A stretch of 18,682 bases of DNA from MGOM01 sp035455265 (GCA_035455265.1 DATIFK010000176.1:1-18682); one strand, 5' to 3'; shown: positions 1 through 7,846, counted from the first letter of the stretch. The notes: generated by a model not told the origin, from the sequence alone. Numbers and translations: made by a program.

Positions 1-1869
1 GCGCTGCGCGAGGCGGCCTCCGCCGTCAACGATCACCTGTTGTCGGCCAACCAGGGGCAAGCCGAGTCGATGCAGTTCGAAGGACGATTCCTGGCGGCGG
101 TCCTGCGCGAGGGCGACCTGTACCTCGCCCAGTGCGGACCGGGTCAGGCCGTCCTGATACGCCCGGGCCAGGTGACACGCTGGTCGTCCGACGAAGCCAC
201 GACGCGGCCCCTCGGCCTGACGGTCTCTCCCTTCGTTCGATTCTTCCACGTCGAAGGGCGTCCGCGCGACCTGATCTTGATGACGACCTGGGCGCCTCCC
301 GTGTGGTCGGATCCGACCCTCTCGGGCCTGGCCGACCTGGAAACGTCGCAGGCCGTCGAGCGATTGGTCGCGGCGGCCGGCCAGGATCTGACCGGGTTGC
401 TGGCCCGGCTGCTGGAAGCTTCCTCGGCGCCCCCGGCTCACGTTGTCCAGGCCGCCGCGCCTCGCCCGGCCGCTCGTCCGGCTCGCCCCGCGGCTCGGCC
501 GAGCGCGGCTGGGGAAGCCTCCGCGTCGAGGCGATCGCTGCGCTCGATCCCGACGGCGACGTCGCGCGCCCTGTCTCAGCTGACGCGCCCCCTCCTTCGT
601 CCTTTTGCCGCATTGGGCAACTGGCTGGCGGGCATGCTCCCCGGTTGGACCGAGTCGTCGTCCCCCGGGTCGTACTCGCCGATGCTGCTCGCCGGCACGG
701 CCATCGCTGTGCCGCTCGTGATCGTCGCCATTGTCAGCGTCCTGTACTTCCGACGCGGGCGCTCCGAGCAGTTCAACCAATTCCTGCTCCAAGCCCAGGC
801 TGCCGTTGTCTCGGCGCAGCTCAAACCGTCGCCGGAGGAAGCCCGGGCCGATTGGCAGGTGGCCCGGCACTGGCTCGAGCAAGCGGAACGCTACGGCAAC
901 TCCGCCGATTCCCAGGCGTTGAGCCAACAGATCGATACCGTCCTGGACGAGTTGGACCACGTCCGGCGCATCGAGTTCCTACCGGCGATCAGCGGCGGGG
1001 TCGGGCCGGGAGCTCGGGTGACGGCCGCGGCTGCCACGCCGACCGATCTGTACATGCTCGACTCGGCCCGCGACAAGATCCTGCACGCCTGGTTCACCGG
1101 CCGCGGCTTCGAGATCGATCGCGAGTTCGGCTGCCTCGAAGCGCTGGGAACTTCGGCCGACCTCGATCCGATCGTCGATCTGCTGATCCAACCCGAACCC
1201 GGCGCCCTTGGCGCCGAAGGCGTGGTGGCGGTCGACCAGGACGGCACGCTGGTGTATTGCGCCCCGGGCAAGACGCCCGCTTCCGGCCAGCTGACGCCAC
1301 CACCGACGGGATGGGGACGCATCCAGGCGGTCGATCTGCAGGGTGAAAACCTGTACGTTCTCGACCCGAAGGCCAACGCCGTATGGATCTACGCCGCCGT
1401 CGACGGCCTCTTCGCCGGAACGCCGGCGATCTACTTCGCCGAGGAGGTACAGAACCTGACCAACGCCGTCGACATGGCCGTCACGCAGGACGAGTTGTTC
1501 ATCCTGTTCAACGACGGCCACCTCGACCGATGCCGCCGTACGCAGGACAAGGCACCCGACGGTTCGCCGCGCGTCCGGGTGGAATGTGAGACGGGGCTGA
1601 CGCTCTTCCCGGCCGGAACGGCGATCCCCGGCGGAGGCACGGTCTTGCCGGTGGAGCTGGTCTACTCGCCTCCCCCTGAACCGTCCTTGTTCGTTCTCGA
1701 CGGCCCGACGGGCAACGTGTTCCAGTTGTCGATGCGGCTGGTTTACCAGCAGCTGTTCGTGCCGACGCCGGCGCTGGGAGACACCGTCAGCGATCTGACG
1801 GTGGGCCGCCCGCACGATCTCTACCTGGCCGCCGGCGACCAGCTGTACTTCGCGCAACCGACACCGTGA
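1..1869 (+). CDS. Membrane-anchored protein with PP2C-like N-terminal part and propeller-like C-terminal domain (5' partial)
   Basis: The reading frame is open from base 1, so the true start lies upstream; the first in-frame start-type codon (TTG, 40) is not a convincing initiator. Codons 1-140 look like the end of a PP2C/SpoIIE-type phosphatase fold: an alternation such as FLAAVLREGDLYLAQCGPGQ, then PLGLTV and DLILMTTWAPP, but no metal-binding Asp cluster is visible in the part present. A Pro/Ala/Arg-rich linker follows (about codons 145-190). One membrane segment lies at about codons 228-250 (MLLAGTAIAVPLVIVAIVSV) and is followed by RRGR. A 60-residue helical stretch and about 300 residues of short beta-rich repeats with DLYMLD, LYVLDP and LFVLDG strands suggest a beta-propeller. 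This implies an inner phosphatase-like module and an outer propeller, but orientation is inferred. The PP2C assignment is tentative. It stops at TGA 1867-1869. Confidence 0.75.
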   Translation, partial: ALREAASAVNDHLLSANQGQAESMQFEGRFLAAVLREGDLYLAQCGPGQAVLIRPGQVTRWSSDEATTRPLGLTVSPFVRFFHVEGRPRDLILMTTWAPPVWSDPTLSGLADLETSQAVERLVAAAGQDLTGLLARLLEASSAPPAHVVQAAAPRPAARPARPAARPSAAGEASASRRSLRSIPTATSRALSQLTRPLLRPFAALGNWLAGMLPGWTESSSPGSYSPMLLAGTAIAVPLVIVAIVSVLYFRRGRSEQFNQFLLQAQAAVVSAQLKPSPEEARADWQVARHWLEQAERYGNSADSQALSQQIDTVLDELDHVRRIEFLPAISGGVGPGARVTAAAATPTDLYMLDSARDKILHAWFTGRGFEIDREFGCLEALGTSADLDPIVDLLIQPEPGALGAEGVVAVDQDGTLVYCAPGKTPASGQLTPPPTGWGRIQAVDLQGENLYVLDPKANAVWIYAAVDGLFAGTPAIYFAEEVQNLTNAVDMAVTQDELFILFNDGHLDRCRRTQDKAPDGSPRVRVECETGLTLFPAGTAIPGGGTVLPVELVYSPPPEPSLFVLDGPTGNVFQLSMRLVYQQLFVPTPALGDTVSDLTVGRPHDLYLAAGDQLYFAQPTP

Positions 1870-1872
1870 AAT

Positions 1873-1914
1873 CAGTCGTCAGTCATCCGTTGTCAGTTGT
1901 CACTTGTCAGCTTT
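1873..1914. repeat. Tandem heptanucleotide array, six units
   Basis: Six consecutive 7-nt units start 4 nt after the stop of the preceding gene: CAGTCGT, CAGTCAT, CCGTTGT, CAGTTGT, CACTTGT, CAGCTTT. The strict 7-nt step resembles the heptanucleotide STRR repeats known from heterocyst-forming cyanobacteria. No inverted partner array is present here, unlike at the other sites in this window. The rest of 1915-2059 holds nothing I recognise. Confidence 0.7.
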
Positions 1915-2059
1915 CGGTTTCTGATCGTCCGCCGTCAAGGATCGACGGGGTGCGGGTCGGCGTCGAGGAGTCGCACTCGCCCAACGCCCCTTGGAGCGCG
2001 ACACAAGCTTCAAGTCCCCTTCGGGATGCGAAGCGCGATCCCCGGCAGGGCCATGGCTT

Positions 2060-2088
2060 TTGACAACGGGTGGATGGGGGACTAGAAT
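2060..2088 (+). promoter_or_regulatory. Sigma70-type promoter of the coaE-like gene
   Basis: TTGACA at 2060-2065 and TAGAAT at 2083-2088 are separated by exactly 17 nt, a near-perfect housekeeping promoter. Transcription would start near 2095, giving a leader of about 20 nt. That leader contains GGAGGG at 2105-2110, five bases before the GTG start at 2116. Confidence 0.8.
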
Positions 2089-2115
2089 GATCCGAGGCAC
2101 GCGCGGAGGGCGGAT

Positions 2116-3249
2116 GTGAGTCGCTGGCCCGGCAAGTACGTCATCGGCCTCACCGGAAACATCGCCACGGGCAAGAGCGTCGTCCGCAAGATGCTCGAGC
2201 ACCTCGGCGCCTACGGTATCGACGCCGATGCGTTGGCGCACCGCGCCATGGCCAAAGGCGCCCCCGGTCACGAGCTCGTGTTGAAAGCCTTCGGCGACTG
2301 GATCCTCGACCAGGAGGGCCAGATCGACCGGGCGCGCATCGCCAAGATTGCCTTCTCCGACCCTGAAGCCCTGGGACGCCTGGAAACCATCGTCCATCCG
2401 CTCGTGGCGCACGCCGTCGATCTGCTCATCCGGCGCGCCAAGCAGAGCGTCGTGGTCATCGAAGCCATCAAGCTGCTCGAATCCGACCTGATCTCCGGCT
2501 GCGACTCGGTATGGGTCGTGGACGCGCCCGAGGAATTGCAGGTGGCGCGGCTGATGCACAAGCGCAACATGCCGGAGGCTGCCTCCCGTCAGCGCATCGC
2601 GGCGCAGGCGCCCCAGGCCATCAAGCTGCGTGCGGCCAAGGTCGTCATCCGCAACGAGGGCTCGTTCGAGGACACCTGGAACCAGGTGCAAGTCGCCTGG
2701 GGCAAGATCCCGCGTGCCGCCGAGCCCTTGCTCGAAGCGCCGCCGCCGACTCGCCCCGGCCAAATCCTCGTCCGGCGCGGCCGGCCGCAGGACGCCGACG
2801 AGATCGCCCGCTTCATCACGCACGTCAGCCATGGCAAGAAGCGCATGTCGCGACAGGACGTGATGGCGACCTTCGGCGAGAAGGCCTATCTGATGATCGA
2901 GCGCGGCGGCAAGCTGGCCGGTATCGCCGGCTGGCAGGTCGAGAACCTGGTGACGCGCATCGATGAGCTCTACTTCGAGCCCGGGCTGCCGCTCGACCAG
3001 GCCATCCCGGCCTTGATGGAAGCCGTCGAAACGGCCTCGGCCGAACTTCAGAGCGAAGCCTCGCTGCTCTTCCTGCCGCCGTACCTGGCGCAGCATGCCG
3101 GCGCGTGGCGCTCGGTGGGCTACAAGCCGCAGACGATCCAGGGGTTGGGAGTTCGCGCCTGGCAGGAAGCGGCGGTCGAGTCGATGCCGCGCGGCGCGTC
3201 GCTGTGGTTCAAGCGGTTGCGCGAAGATCGGGTGCTGCGGCCGATGTAG
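2116..3249 (+). CDS. coaE: Dephospho-CoA kinase fused to a C-terminal GNAT-like acyltransferase domain
   Basis: CoaE catalyses the last step of coenzyme A synthesis, ATP-dependent 3'-phosphorylation of dephospho-CoA in the cytoplasm. Residues 1-200 carry the family's P-loop GNIATGKS (14-21), the DADALAH segment (36-42), IVHPLV, the VWVVDAPEE strand and a helix with QAPQAIKLRAAKVVIRN before the lid region. The start is GTG at 2116: the ATG at 2114 meets a stop at once, and GGAGGG sits 5 nt upstream. Usual CoaE length is about 200 residues; this protein has 377. The extra part begins near residue 217 (ILVRRGRPQDADEIARF) and reads like a GNAT fold: an N-terminal beta-alpha with RPQDADEI, a central LAGIAGWQ strand and a late YKPQTIQGLG stretch. 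The kinase part is secure. The GNAT call rests on pattern only, and its substrate is unknown. A weak point is that the acetyl-CoA-binding R/Q-x-x-G-x-G/A loop is not clear. Confidence 0.88.
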   Translation: MSRWPGKYVIGLTGNIATGKSVVRKMLEHLGAYGIDADALAHRAMAKGAPGHELVLKAFGDWILDQEGQIDRARIAKIAFSDPEALGRLETIVHPLVAHAVDLLIRRAKQSVVVIEAIKLLESDLISGCDSVWVVDAPEELQVARLMHKRNMPEAASRQRIAAQAPQAIKLRAAKVVIRNEGSFEDTWNQVQVAWGKIPRAAEPLLEAPPPTRPGQILVRRGRPQDADEIARFITHVSHGKKRMSRQDVMATFGEKAYLMIERGGKLAGIAGWQVENLVTRIDELYFEPGLPLDQAIPALMEAVETASAELQSEASLLFLPPYLAQHAGAWRSVGYKPQTIQGLGVRAWQEAAVESMPRGASLWFKRLREDRVLRPM

Positions 3250-3259
3250 AGGCTCGTAG

Positions 3260-3279
3260 CCGCAGGCGCTAGCCTGCGG
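3260..3279. terminator. Hairpin after the coaE-like gene
   Basis: A perfect 8-bp inverted repeat, CCGCAGGC / GCCTGCGG with a GCTA loop, lies 10 nt after the stop codon. Only a short T run (GGGTTTCC) follows, so it is at best a weak intrinsic terminator. It may also be one of the dispersed GC-rich palindromes. Confidence 0.5.
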
Positions 3280-3395
3280 GTTTCCGGTTCCCAGTCGCCA
3301 GTTACCAGTCAAACGAAGGGATCGCCGAGCGCGCCGCGTTGTGCGTGGAGGCCGCTTTGGTCTTGACTGGTGACTGGAAACTGGGAACTGGAAAC
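3280..3395. repeat. Inverted pair of heptanucleotide arrays between convergent genes
   Basis: The left arm (3280-3312) contains CCGGTTC, CCAGTCG, CCAGTTA, CCAGTCA; the right arm (3363-3395) contains ACTGGTG, ACTGGAA, ACTGGGA, ACTGGAA. The arms are reverse complements over 33 nt with four mismatches, around a 50-nt loop. The element occupies most of the gap between two converging genes and could act as a bidirectional transcription barrier; that function is inferred. Confidence 0.75.
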
Positions 3396-3409
3396 CGCTG
3401 GTGGCGGGT

Positions 3410-4357
3410 CTACCACCAAATCCGAAACGAATCGCGCGTCTCGGCCTGTAGGCTGCCGAGAACCACCAGGGCCTCGATCTCGACCGTCGTGCCACGAGGT
3501 TGACCGGCGTAGGTGACGGCGATCTGGCTGATCCCACGCTCGTCGGTCAGCGGCATCAGGAGCAGCCGATCTTCGTCGGCCAAATGGACGGTCAGCAGGA
3601 TGGAAGCCCGGGCCACCGGGTTCCAGTTCTGATCGCGCACCGCCACCGACACGATCTGCTCCCCCTCGGCCGGGGCCAGCGGCAGAGCGACGGAGGCACG
3701 CGGGCGCAATTCGAGGACCTGGTACTGGACCATGTCGTGCGGCAGGACGGGGCGCAGCAGCCGCGGGTCGTAGCCCTGCGCGTCGAAGTGCTGGCGGCCG
3801 AGGGCGGCCACGTGCACCGTGCGGCCGGACGGATCTTCGGGATACCAGTCCAGCCGGAAGGCCTGGAAGTACTGGACGATGCGGTCCCCCTCGAGCTTGA
3901 ACTCCGAGATAGGAAAGCCGAACAGCGCCGACCCGCCCATGCGATCGAAGAACGTCAGAAAAGCATGACACACGGCGTGGCCGGATTCGGGGAAGTAGCG
4001 GCAGGTGGCGTCGGCCGACGGCGGGACCTGCTCGGCCGTCAGCGGCGGGTCCCAGCCGCCCAGCGCCTCCCCCAGCGCCCCGAGCCGCGCGCCGACCGAG
4101 CTGCCTGCCTGAGGAGCCAGCTCGAGCCGGGCGTTCTCGGTGTACTGGATCATCCAGCCGCTTTGCGGGTCGATGAAGGCGTCGGTGATGGGATAGCCGA
4201 GGACCTCGAGACCCCCATGGGAATCGAAGAAGGTGGTAAAGCGACCGTCGAGGGTGTGGCCGGTCTCTGAGTAGTAGCGATCGGCGTCGGATTGCGCGCC
4301 GGCCGGCGCGGGGAGGAACAGGCTACACGCGAGGAGTAACGCGGCGATCCGCTTCAT
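3410..4357 (-). CDS. Secreted protein with duplicated LGFP-like domain and C-terminal beta-rich domain
   Basis: A signal peptide is clear: MKRIAALLLACSLFLPAPAGA, predicted cleavage near residue 21-22. Two copies of the same module follow, at about residues 28-100 and 121-190. Each has Y(Y/F)xExGHxxxxxFxxFFDxxGGxxxxG(Y/F)PI and then an IQY/VQY strand and a region rich in aromatic and acidic residues, ending with an ALG motif. This ETGH...FGYPI arrangement resembles the LGFP-type or cell-wall-associated repeats common in Chloroflexota secreted proteins. Residues about 210-315 are beta-rich and Ig-like (VSVAVRDQNWNPV, ITQIAV-like strands), without cysteines. I recognise no enzyme motif; an extracytoplasmic binding or structural role is likely. 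Mature Cys119 and Cys130, in the second module, could form a disulfide. A TATAAT box lies 15 nt upstream of the ATG. Confidence 0.82.
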   Translation of the reverse strand: MKRIAALLLACSLFLPAPAGAQSDADRYYSETGHTLDGRFTTFFDSHGGLEVLGYPITDAFIDPQSGWMIQYTENARLELAPQAGSSVGARLGALGEALGGWDPPLTAEQVPPSADATCRYFPESGHAVCHAFLTFFDRMGGSALFGFPISEFKLEGDRIVQYFQAFRLDWYPEDPSGRTVHVAALGRQHFDAQGYDPRLLRPVLPHDMVQYQVLELRPRASVALPLAPAEGEQIVSVAVRDQNWNPVARASILLTVHLADEDRLLLMPLTDERGISQIAVTYAGQPRGTTVEIEALVVLGSLQAETRDSFRIWW

Positions 4358-4372
4358 CGCGATCCGCCGAGG

Positions 4373-4378
4373 ATTATA
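4373..4378 (-). promoter_or_regulatory. -10 hexamer TATAAT for the secreted-protein gene
   Basis: On the minus strand a perfect TATAAT ends 15 nt before the ATG at 4357. Transcription would begin about 8-9 nt upstream of the start codon, so almost no leader is expected. No recognisable -35 is present 16-18 nt upstream. Confidence 0.55.
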
Positions 4379-4398
4379 GTGCCGACCTTCACCCCGTG

Positions 4399-4697
4399 CC
4401 CCTCTCCCGCGTAGCGGGAGAGGGGTTGCTACATTGCATGGCGCACAACGAGTTCCCTTTCCCGCGTCGCGGAAGTAGGGCCCCTACATCGGATGCAGCC
4501 CTAAAGGCCCTTTCCCCGCGCGGCGGGAGGGAGGTTCCTACATCGCATGCCACACAACGAGTTCCTTTTCCGGCGTCGCGGAAGAGGGGGTCATACATCG
4601 CTTCCGGCACAGCGGGCCCCGTTCCCGCGCTGCGGGAGAGAGGTTCCTACATCGCAGGCGCACATGGAGGCCCCTCTCCCGCTCCGCGGGAGAGGGG
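4399..4697. repeat. Six tandem palindromic repeats, period about 54.5 bp
   Basis: This fills the 356-nt gap between the secreted-protein gene and rsgA. Palindromic units begin near 4399, 4454, 4508, 4563, 4617 and 4671 (steps of 54-55). The outer two are perfect 12-bp hairpins, CCCCTCTCCCGC / GCGGGAGAGGGG with 3-nt loops (GTA at 4411-4413, TCC at 4683-4685). The inner four are decayed versions. Linkers are also conserved (core CTACATCGCATG; CACAACGAGTT after units 1 and 3), which excludes CRISPR spacers. The last unit continues into TTGGGGTGAGGG, an extended phrase found next to such palindromes in many genomes. For rsgA transcripts, unit 6 is the first hairpin after the stop codon and could terminate them. 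Confidence 0.85.
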
Positions 4698-4713
4698 TTG
4701 GGGTGAGGGCCCC

Positions 4714-5628
4714 CTACTTCTCTCCCTTCCTCATCCTCCGATACGAGTCGTAGCGGGAGTCGCTGACGCGACCGTCGGCGACGGCGGCGCGCACGGCGCA
4801 GCCGGGTTCGTGCAGGTGCGTGCAGTCGCTGAAGGCACAGCCGGCGACCAGGGGCGCCAGCTCTCGGAAGTAGGCGTCCAACTCATCCGGTTCGATGTCC
4901 CACAGTTGAAAGGCCTTCAAGCCCGGCGTATCGGCAACGTAACCTCCGCCGTCGAGGGGCAGGAGCGCCGGGAAGACCGTCGTGTGGGTTCCCTTGCCGG
5001 TCGACTGGCTGAAAGCGCCGGTCTGGAGCCCGAGGCCCGGCTGAAGGGCGTTGAGCAGGCTCGACTTCCCCACTCCCGACGGCCCGGCCAGCACGGAGAT
5101 TCGCCCGGCGAGGAGATCGCGCACCTCCTCGATCCCTTCGCCCGTCTTGGCCGAGGCCAGCAGGACGGGGTAGCCGAGCTCGGGGTAGACCAGGAACGGT
5201 TCAGCCGCGGCCGCCCGGCCCGTCAGGTCGATCTTATTGACGACGACGGCTGCCGGCAGACGCTCGCGTTCCGCCACCACCAGCATGCGATCGAGCAGCC
5301 GGCGGTTGCGCGGCAAAGGCGCCGGCTCGGCTGCCGACAGGATGAACACCGCTTGGTCCGGGTTGGCGATCAGGACTTGCTCGCGCGGCGATCCCGGATC
5401 GCGGCGCGAGAGCACCCGCACGCGCGGCTCGATCGACTCGATCAAGCCGCGGCCGGGGTCGGTGGGGCGCAGCTGGACGCGATCGCCCAAGGCCATCAAG
5501 TCGCTGTCGCGCTTGGGTCGTTTCAGGCGCCCGCGCACCTCGGCCGTGATCAGGCCGCGCGGCGTCGCTACTTCGAAGAATCCGGACTGGGCACGGACGA
5601 TCAGGCCGGGCAGCAGGTCATCGGCCAC
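4714..5628 (-). CDS. rsgA: Ribosome small-subunit-dependent GTPase RsgA (YjeQ/EngC)
   Basis: RsgA is a GTPase that binds the 30S subunit, helps late maturation and releases RbfA. The protein has the hallmark circularly permuted order: G4 NKID (131-134), G5 SAKTGEG (159-165), G1 GPSGVGKSS (182-190), then G3 DTPG (233-236). An N-terminal OB-fold precedes them (about 1-75). The C-terminal zinc knuckle is Cys264, Cys269, His271, Cys277 (CAFSDCTHLHEPGC). Length, 304 residues, is normal. Start is GTG at 5628, one base after the stop of the upstream PBP gene and without its own Shine-Dalgarno, so translational coupling is likely. It is the last gene of the maf-PBP-rsgA operon. Confidence 0.95.
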   Translation of the reverse strand: MADDLLPGLIVRAQSGFFEVATPRGLITAEVRGRLKRPKRDSDLMALGDRVQLRPTDPGRGLIESIEPRVRVLSRRDPGSPREQVLIANPDQAVFILSAAEPAPLPRNRRLLDRMLVVAERERLPAAVVVNKIDLTGRAAAAEPFLVYPELGYPVLLASAKTGEGIEEVRDLLAGRISVLAGPSGVGKSSLLNALQPGLGLQTGAFSQSTGKGTHTTVFPALLPLDGGGYVADTPGLKAFQLWDIEPDELDAYFRELAPLVAGCAFSDCTHLHEPGCAVRAAVADGRVSDSRYDSYRRMRKGEK

Positions 5629-5629
5629 G

Positions 5630-7846
5630 TCAGGGAGTGGGGGTTTCCGTCTCCGGCCCCGGAGTCTCGGTCGGCTCGCGCGTGGCGCCGATCTGCGACT
5701 CCCACGGGTACGGCATGAAGGGCTGGCCGAAGAAGTAGCCCTCGAGCACGCGCCGGAAGATCGGCGCCGCCCAATCCGATCCCTGACCCTGATACTCGGC
5801 CAGGACGACGACGGCGATGTCCGGCTTGTCCTCGCGGCCCTCGAAGGTGAACCCGGCGAACCAGGCGTGGGGTTCGGCGCCGCCGCTGTCGGCGGTGCCG
5901 GTCTTCCCGGCGACGGCGATGGGGAAGTTGAGGAAGCGGCGATAGGCTGTGCCGCGCGGCCAGGTGATGACCTGGCGCATTCCTTCTCGCACCGCTTCCA
6001 GGGTCTCGGGTTTCACCGGCAGCGTGGCGACCGGATCGGGTGAGAACTGATGGCTGACGACGCCTTCGGCGTTCTGGATGCTCTCGACCAACTGGGGCCG
6101 GTAGAGCGTCCCGCCGTTGCCGATGGCGGCGACGAAGCGCGCCACCTGCAGCGGCGTGACCTGCAGCGAGGCCTGGCCGATGGCCAGCTGCTGCGAATCG
6201 CCCACGGCCCAATCCACGCCGACGTTCTGCTTCTTCCATTCCGGATCCGGGACCAGTCCGGGGATCTCGTCGATCTCGATGCCGGTCCTCTGACCGAGGC
6301 CGAAGGCCTTGGCCATGTCCGGCAGCGCCGTCGTCAGGCCGAGGTTGAACAGGTCGACCCCGATGTGCCAGAAGTAGGGATTACAGGAGCGCGCCAAGCC
6401 CTGGACCAGCGTGACCGGTCCGGTCGGCGGGAGCTCGGCCTCGACGGTCCAGTCATAGAAGACCTGGCCCGGCAGCTCGGTGAACTCGGCGGTGCAGTTG
6501 TACTCGGTGTCGGGCGTGTAGACGCCGGTCTCGAGCGCGGCCGACATGGTGATCAATTTGAAGATCGAGCCCAGCGGGTAACCGGAGCTGGTGGCGCGGT
6601 TGAGCTGAGGGTTGTTGGGGTCATCGAGAATGTCCTGCAGCGAGTAGGTCCAGTTGGGGTTGCGCGTGTCGTAGGCGTTGGGGTCGAAACCCGGCGACGA
6701 AACCATGGCCAGGACGCGGCCCGTGTCGCGCTCGAGCACGACGATCGCTCCATTGAAGGAAGCGATGGCGTTCTGCGCCTGACGCTGCAGGTCGCGATCG
6801 AGGGTGGTGTAAACGGCCTGTGGCAGCACCGGATCGACCTGAGCCAGGCTGCCGATGGGCGCGCCGTTGGCATCGGTCACCAGCAGCGTCCCGCCGGGCC
6901 TGCCACGCAGCTGATCTTCATAGACCGCTTCCAGGCCGGTCCGACCGACCATCTCGTCACCCTTGTAGCCGCGCGCCTGGTAATCGGTGATTTCCTCGGA
7001 CTGAATCTGCGACACGTAGCCGACCGACTGAGGCGCCAATCCGCCGTCGACGTAGAAGCGGGTCGAGTACTCGTCCCACAAGACGCCCCCCACAGCAGCC
7101 AGGCTGGCTTCCACGGCCTGGAAATCCTCGAGCGACACCTCGCCGAGAGGAATGTAGTAGGAACCTTCGGGGTAGTTCTCGTAAAGGGCCTTGATGGACT
7201 CCGGCCGCCGGTCGAGCAGCCGGCCAAGGATGCGCAGCATGGCGCTCTCGGCGTCTTCGTCCCCGATCAATGCGGTATCGAGATGCAGCGCCACCGCGTC
7301 GGCCTGAGTCGCCAGCGCCAATCCGTTGCGATCGTAGATGTTGGCGCGCGTCGGCGTGACGTAGTCTGGCGCCAGCAGGTTGCCCCCGGCCAGCTCCGGT
7401 AGGATGGCGCCGTCGCTCCAGGCGACGGCCCAACCGTCTGCCGTCCGGGTCAGGTCCATGTACGTCTCGCGCACGATGTCGCCGAAAACAGCGCTGTGAA
7501 GCGTGACGCGGTAGCGGACCTGAGCTGCTTGCGGATTGATCAGCGACGACACGATGTCGACGTCCAGAGTGGAGACGGCCGCCGCCCGCCAGACATCCTG
7601 GTAGCGGGTGGTGAACTCCTCTTGGGTGATCCCATCCTGGGTCAGAGGGCTGAGCAGGGCATACATGCCCTCGTAGTCCTGCGCCTTCCACAGGTCCAGG
7701 AACTGGCCGGCGGTGATCTCCGGATCGGGAGCGGGGATGGTCGTGATGGCCGGTGTCGGAAGAACCGCCGTGCCGCGGCCGCCGCCACCCAGCCCGCACG
7801 CCGTCAGGGCCATTGCCGCCCCAGCCAGCGCCAGCAGGCGCTTCAC
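5630..7846 (-). CDS. Class B penicillin-binding lipoprotein (MecA_N-type transpeptidase)
   Basis: A DD-transpeptidase that cross-links peptidoglycan outside the membrane. The N-terminus is a lipoprotein signal with lipobox LTAC, so Cys17 would be lipidated instead of the usual PBP transmembrane anchor. Residues about 40-160 form an NTF2-like MecA_N domain (ITAGQFLDLWKAQDYEGMYA), then a dimerisation domain (about 165-370, ANIYDRNG, GRTGLEAVYEDQLRG) and the transpeptidase domain. All three active-site motifs are present: SIFK with nucleophile Ser427 and Lys430, SCN at 487-489, KTG at 648-650. Length is 738. The tail is a short Thr/Glu/Pro-rich stretch. The GTG start at 7846 overlaps the maf stop by 4 nt (GTGA), and GAGGG lies about 6 nt upstream. 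Its place between maf and rsgA suggests co-expression with growth. The domain order resembles low-affinity PBPs such as PBP2a, but beta-lactam resistance cannot be deduced. Confidence 0.93.
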   Translation of the reverse strand: MKRLLALAGAAMALTACGLGGGGRGTAVLPTPAITTIPAPDPEITAGQFLDLWKAQDYEGMYALLSPLTQDGITQEEFTTRYQDVWRAAAVSTLDVDIVSSLINPQAAQVRYRVTLHSAVFGDIVRETYMDLTRTADGWAVAWSDGAILPELAGGNLLAPDYVTPTRANIYDRNGLALATQADAVALHLDTALIGDEDAESAMLRILGRLLDRRPESIKALYENYPEGSYYIPLGEVSLEDFQAVEASLAAVGGVLWDEYSTRFYVDGGLAPQSVGYVSQIQSEEITDYQARGYKGDEMVGRTGLEAVYEDQLRGRPGGTLLVTDANGAPIGSLAQVDPVLPQAVYTTLDRDLQRQAQNAIASFNGAIVVLERDTGRVLAMVSSPGFDPNAYDTRNPNWTYSLQDILDDPNNPQLNRATSSGYPLGSIFKLITMSAALETGVYTPDTEYNCTAEFTELPGQVFYDWTVEAELPPTGPVTLVQGLARSCNPYFWHIGVDLFNLGLTTALPDMAKAFGLGQRTGIEIDEIPGLVPDPEWKKQNVGVDWAVGDSQQLAIGQASLQVTPLQVARFVAAIGNGGTLYRPQLVESIQNAEGVVSHQFSPDPVATLPVKPETLEAVREGMRQVITWPRGTAYRRFLNFPIAVAGKTGTADSGGAEPHAWFAGFTFEGREDKPDIAVVVLAEYQGQGSDWAAPIFRRVLEGYFFGQPFMPYPWESQIGATREPTETPGPETETPTP

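Noticed and set aside
1900..3537. 545-residue minus-strand open frame across coaE
   Set aside because: It is antisense to a clear CoaE gene, rich in Arg/Gly/Pro, and runs through heptamer repeats. This is a GC-skewed third-position shadow.
4399..4697. CRISPR array
   Set aside because: The spacing is regular, but the linkers between palindromes are similar to each other and the repeats have decayed inside the array. No cas gene is near.
4396..5718. 440-residue plus-strand frame through the palindrome array and opposite rsgA
   Set aside because: Its first part is translated repeat and the remainder is antisense to rsgA, which has all GTPase motifs.
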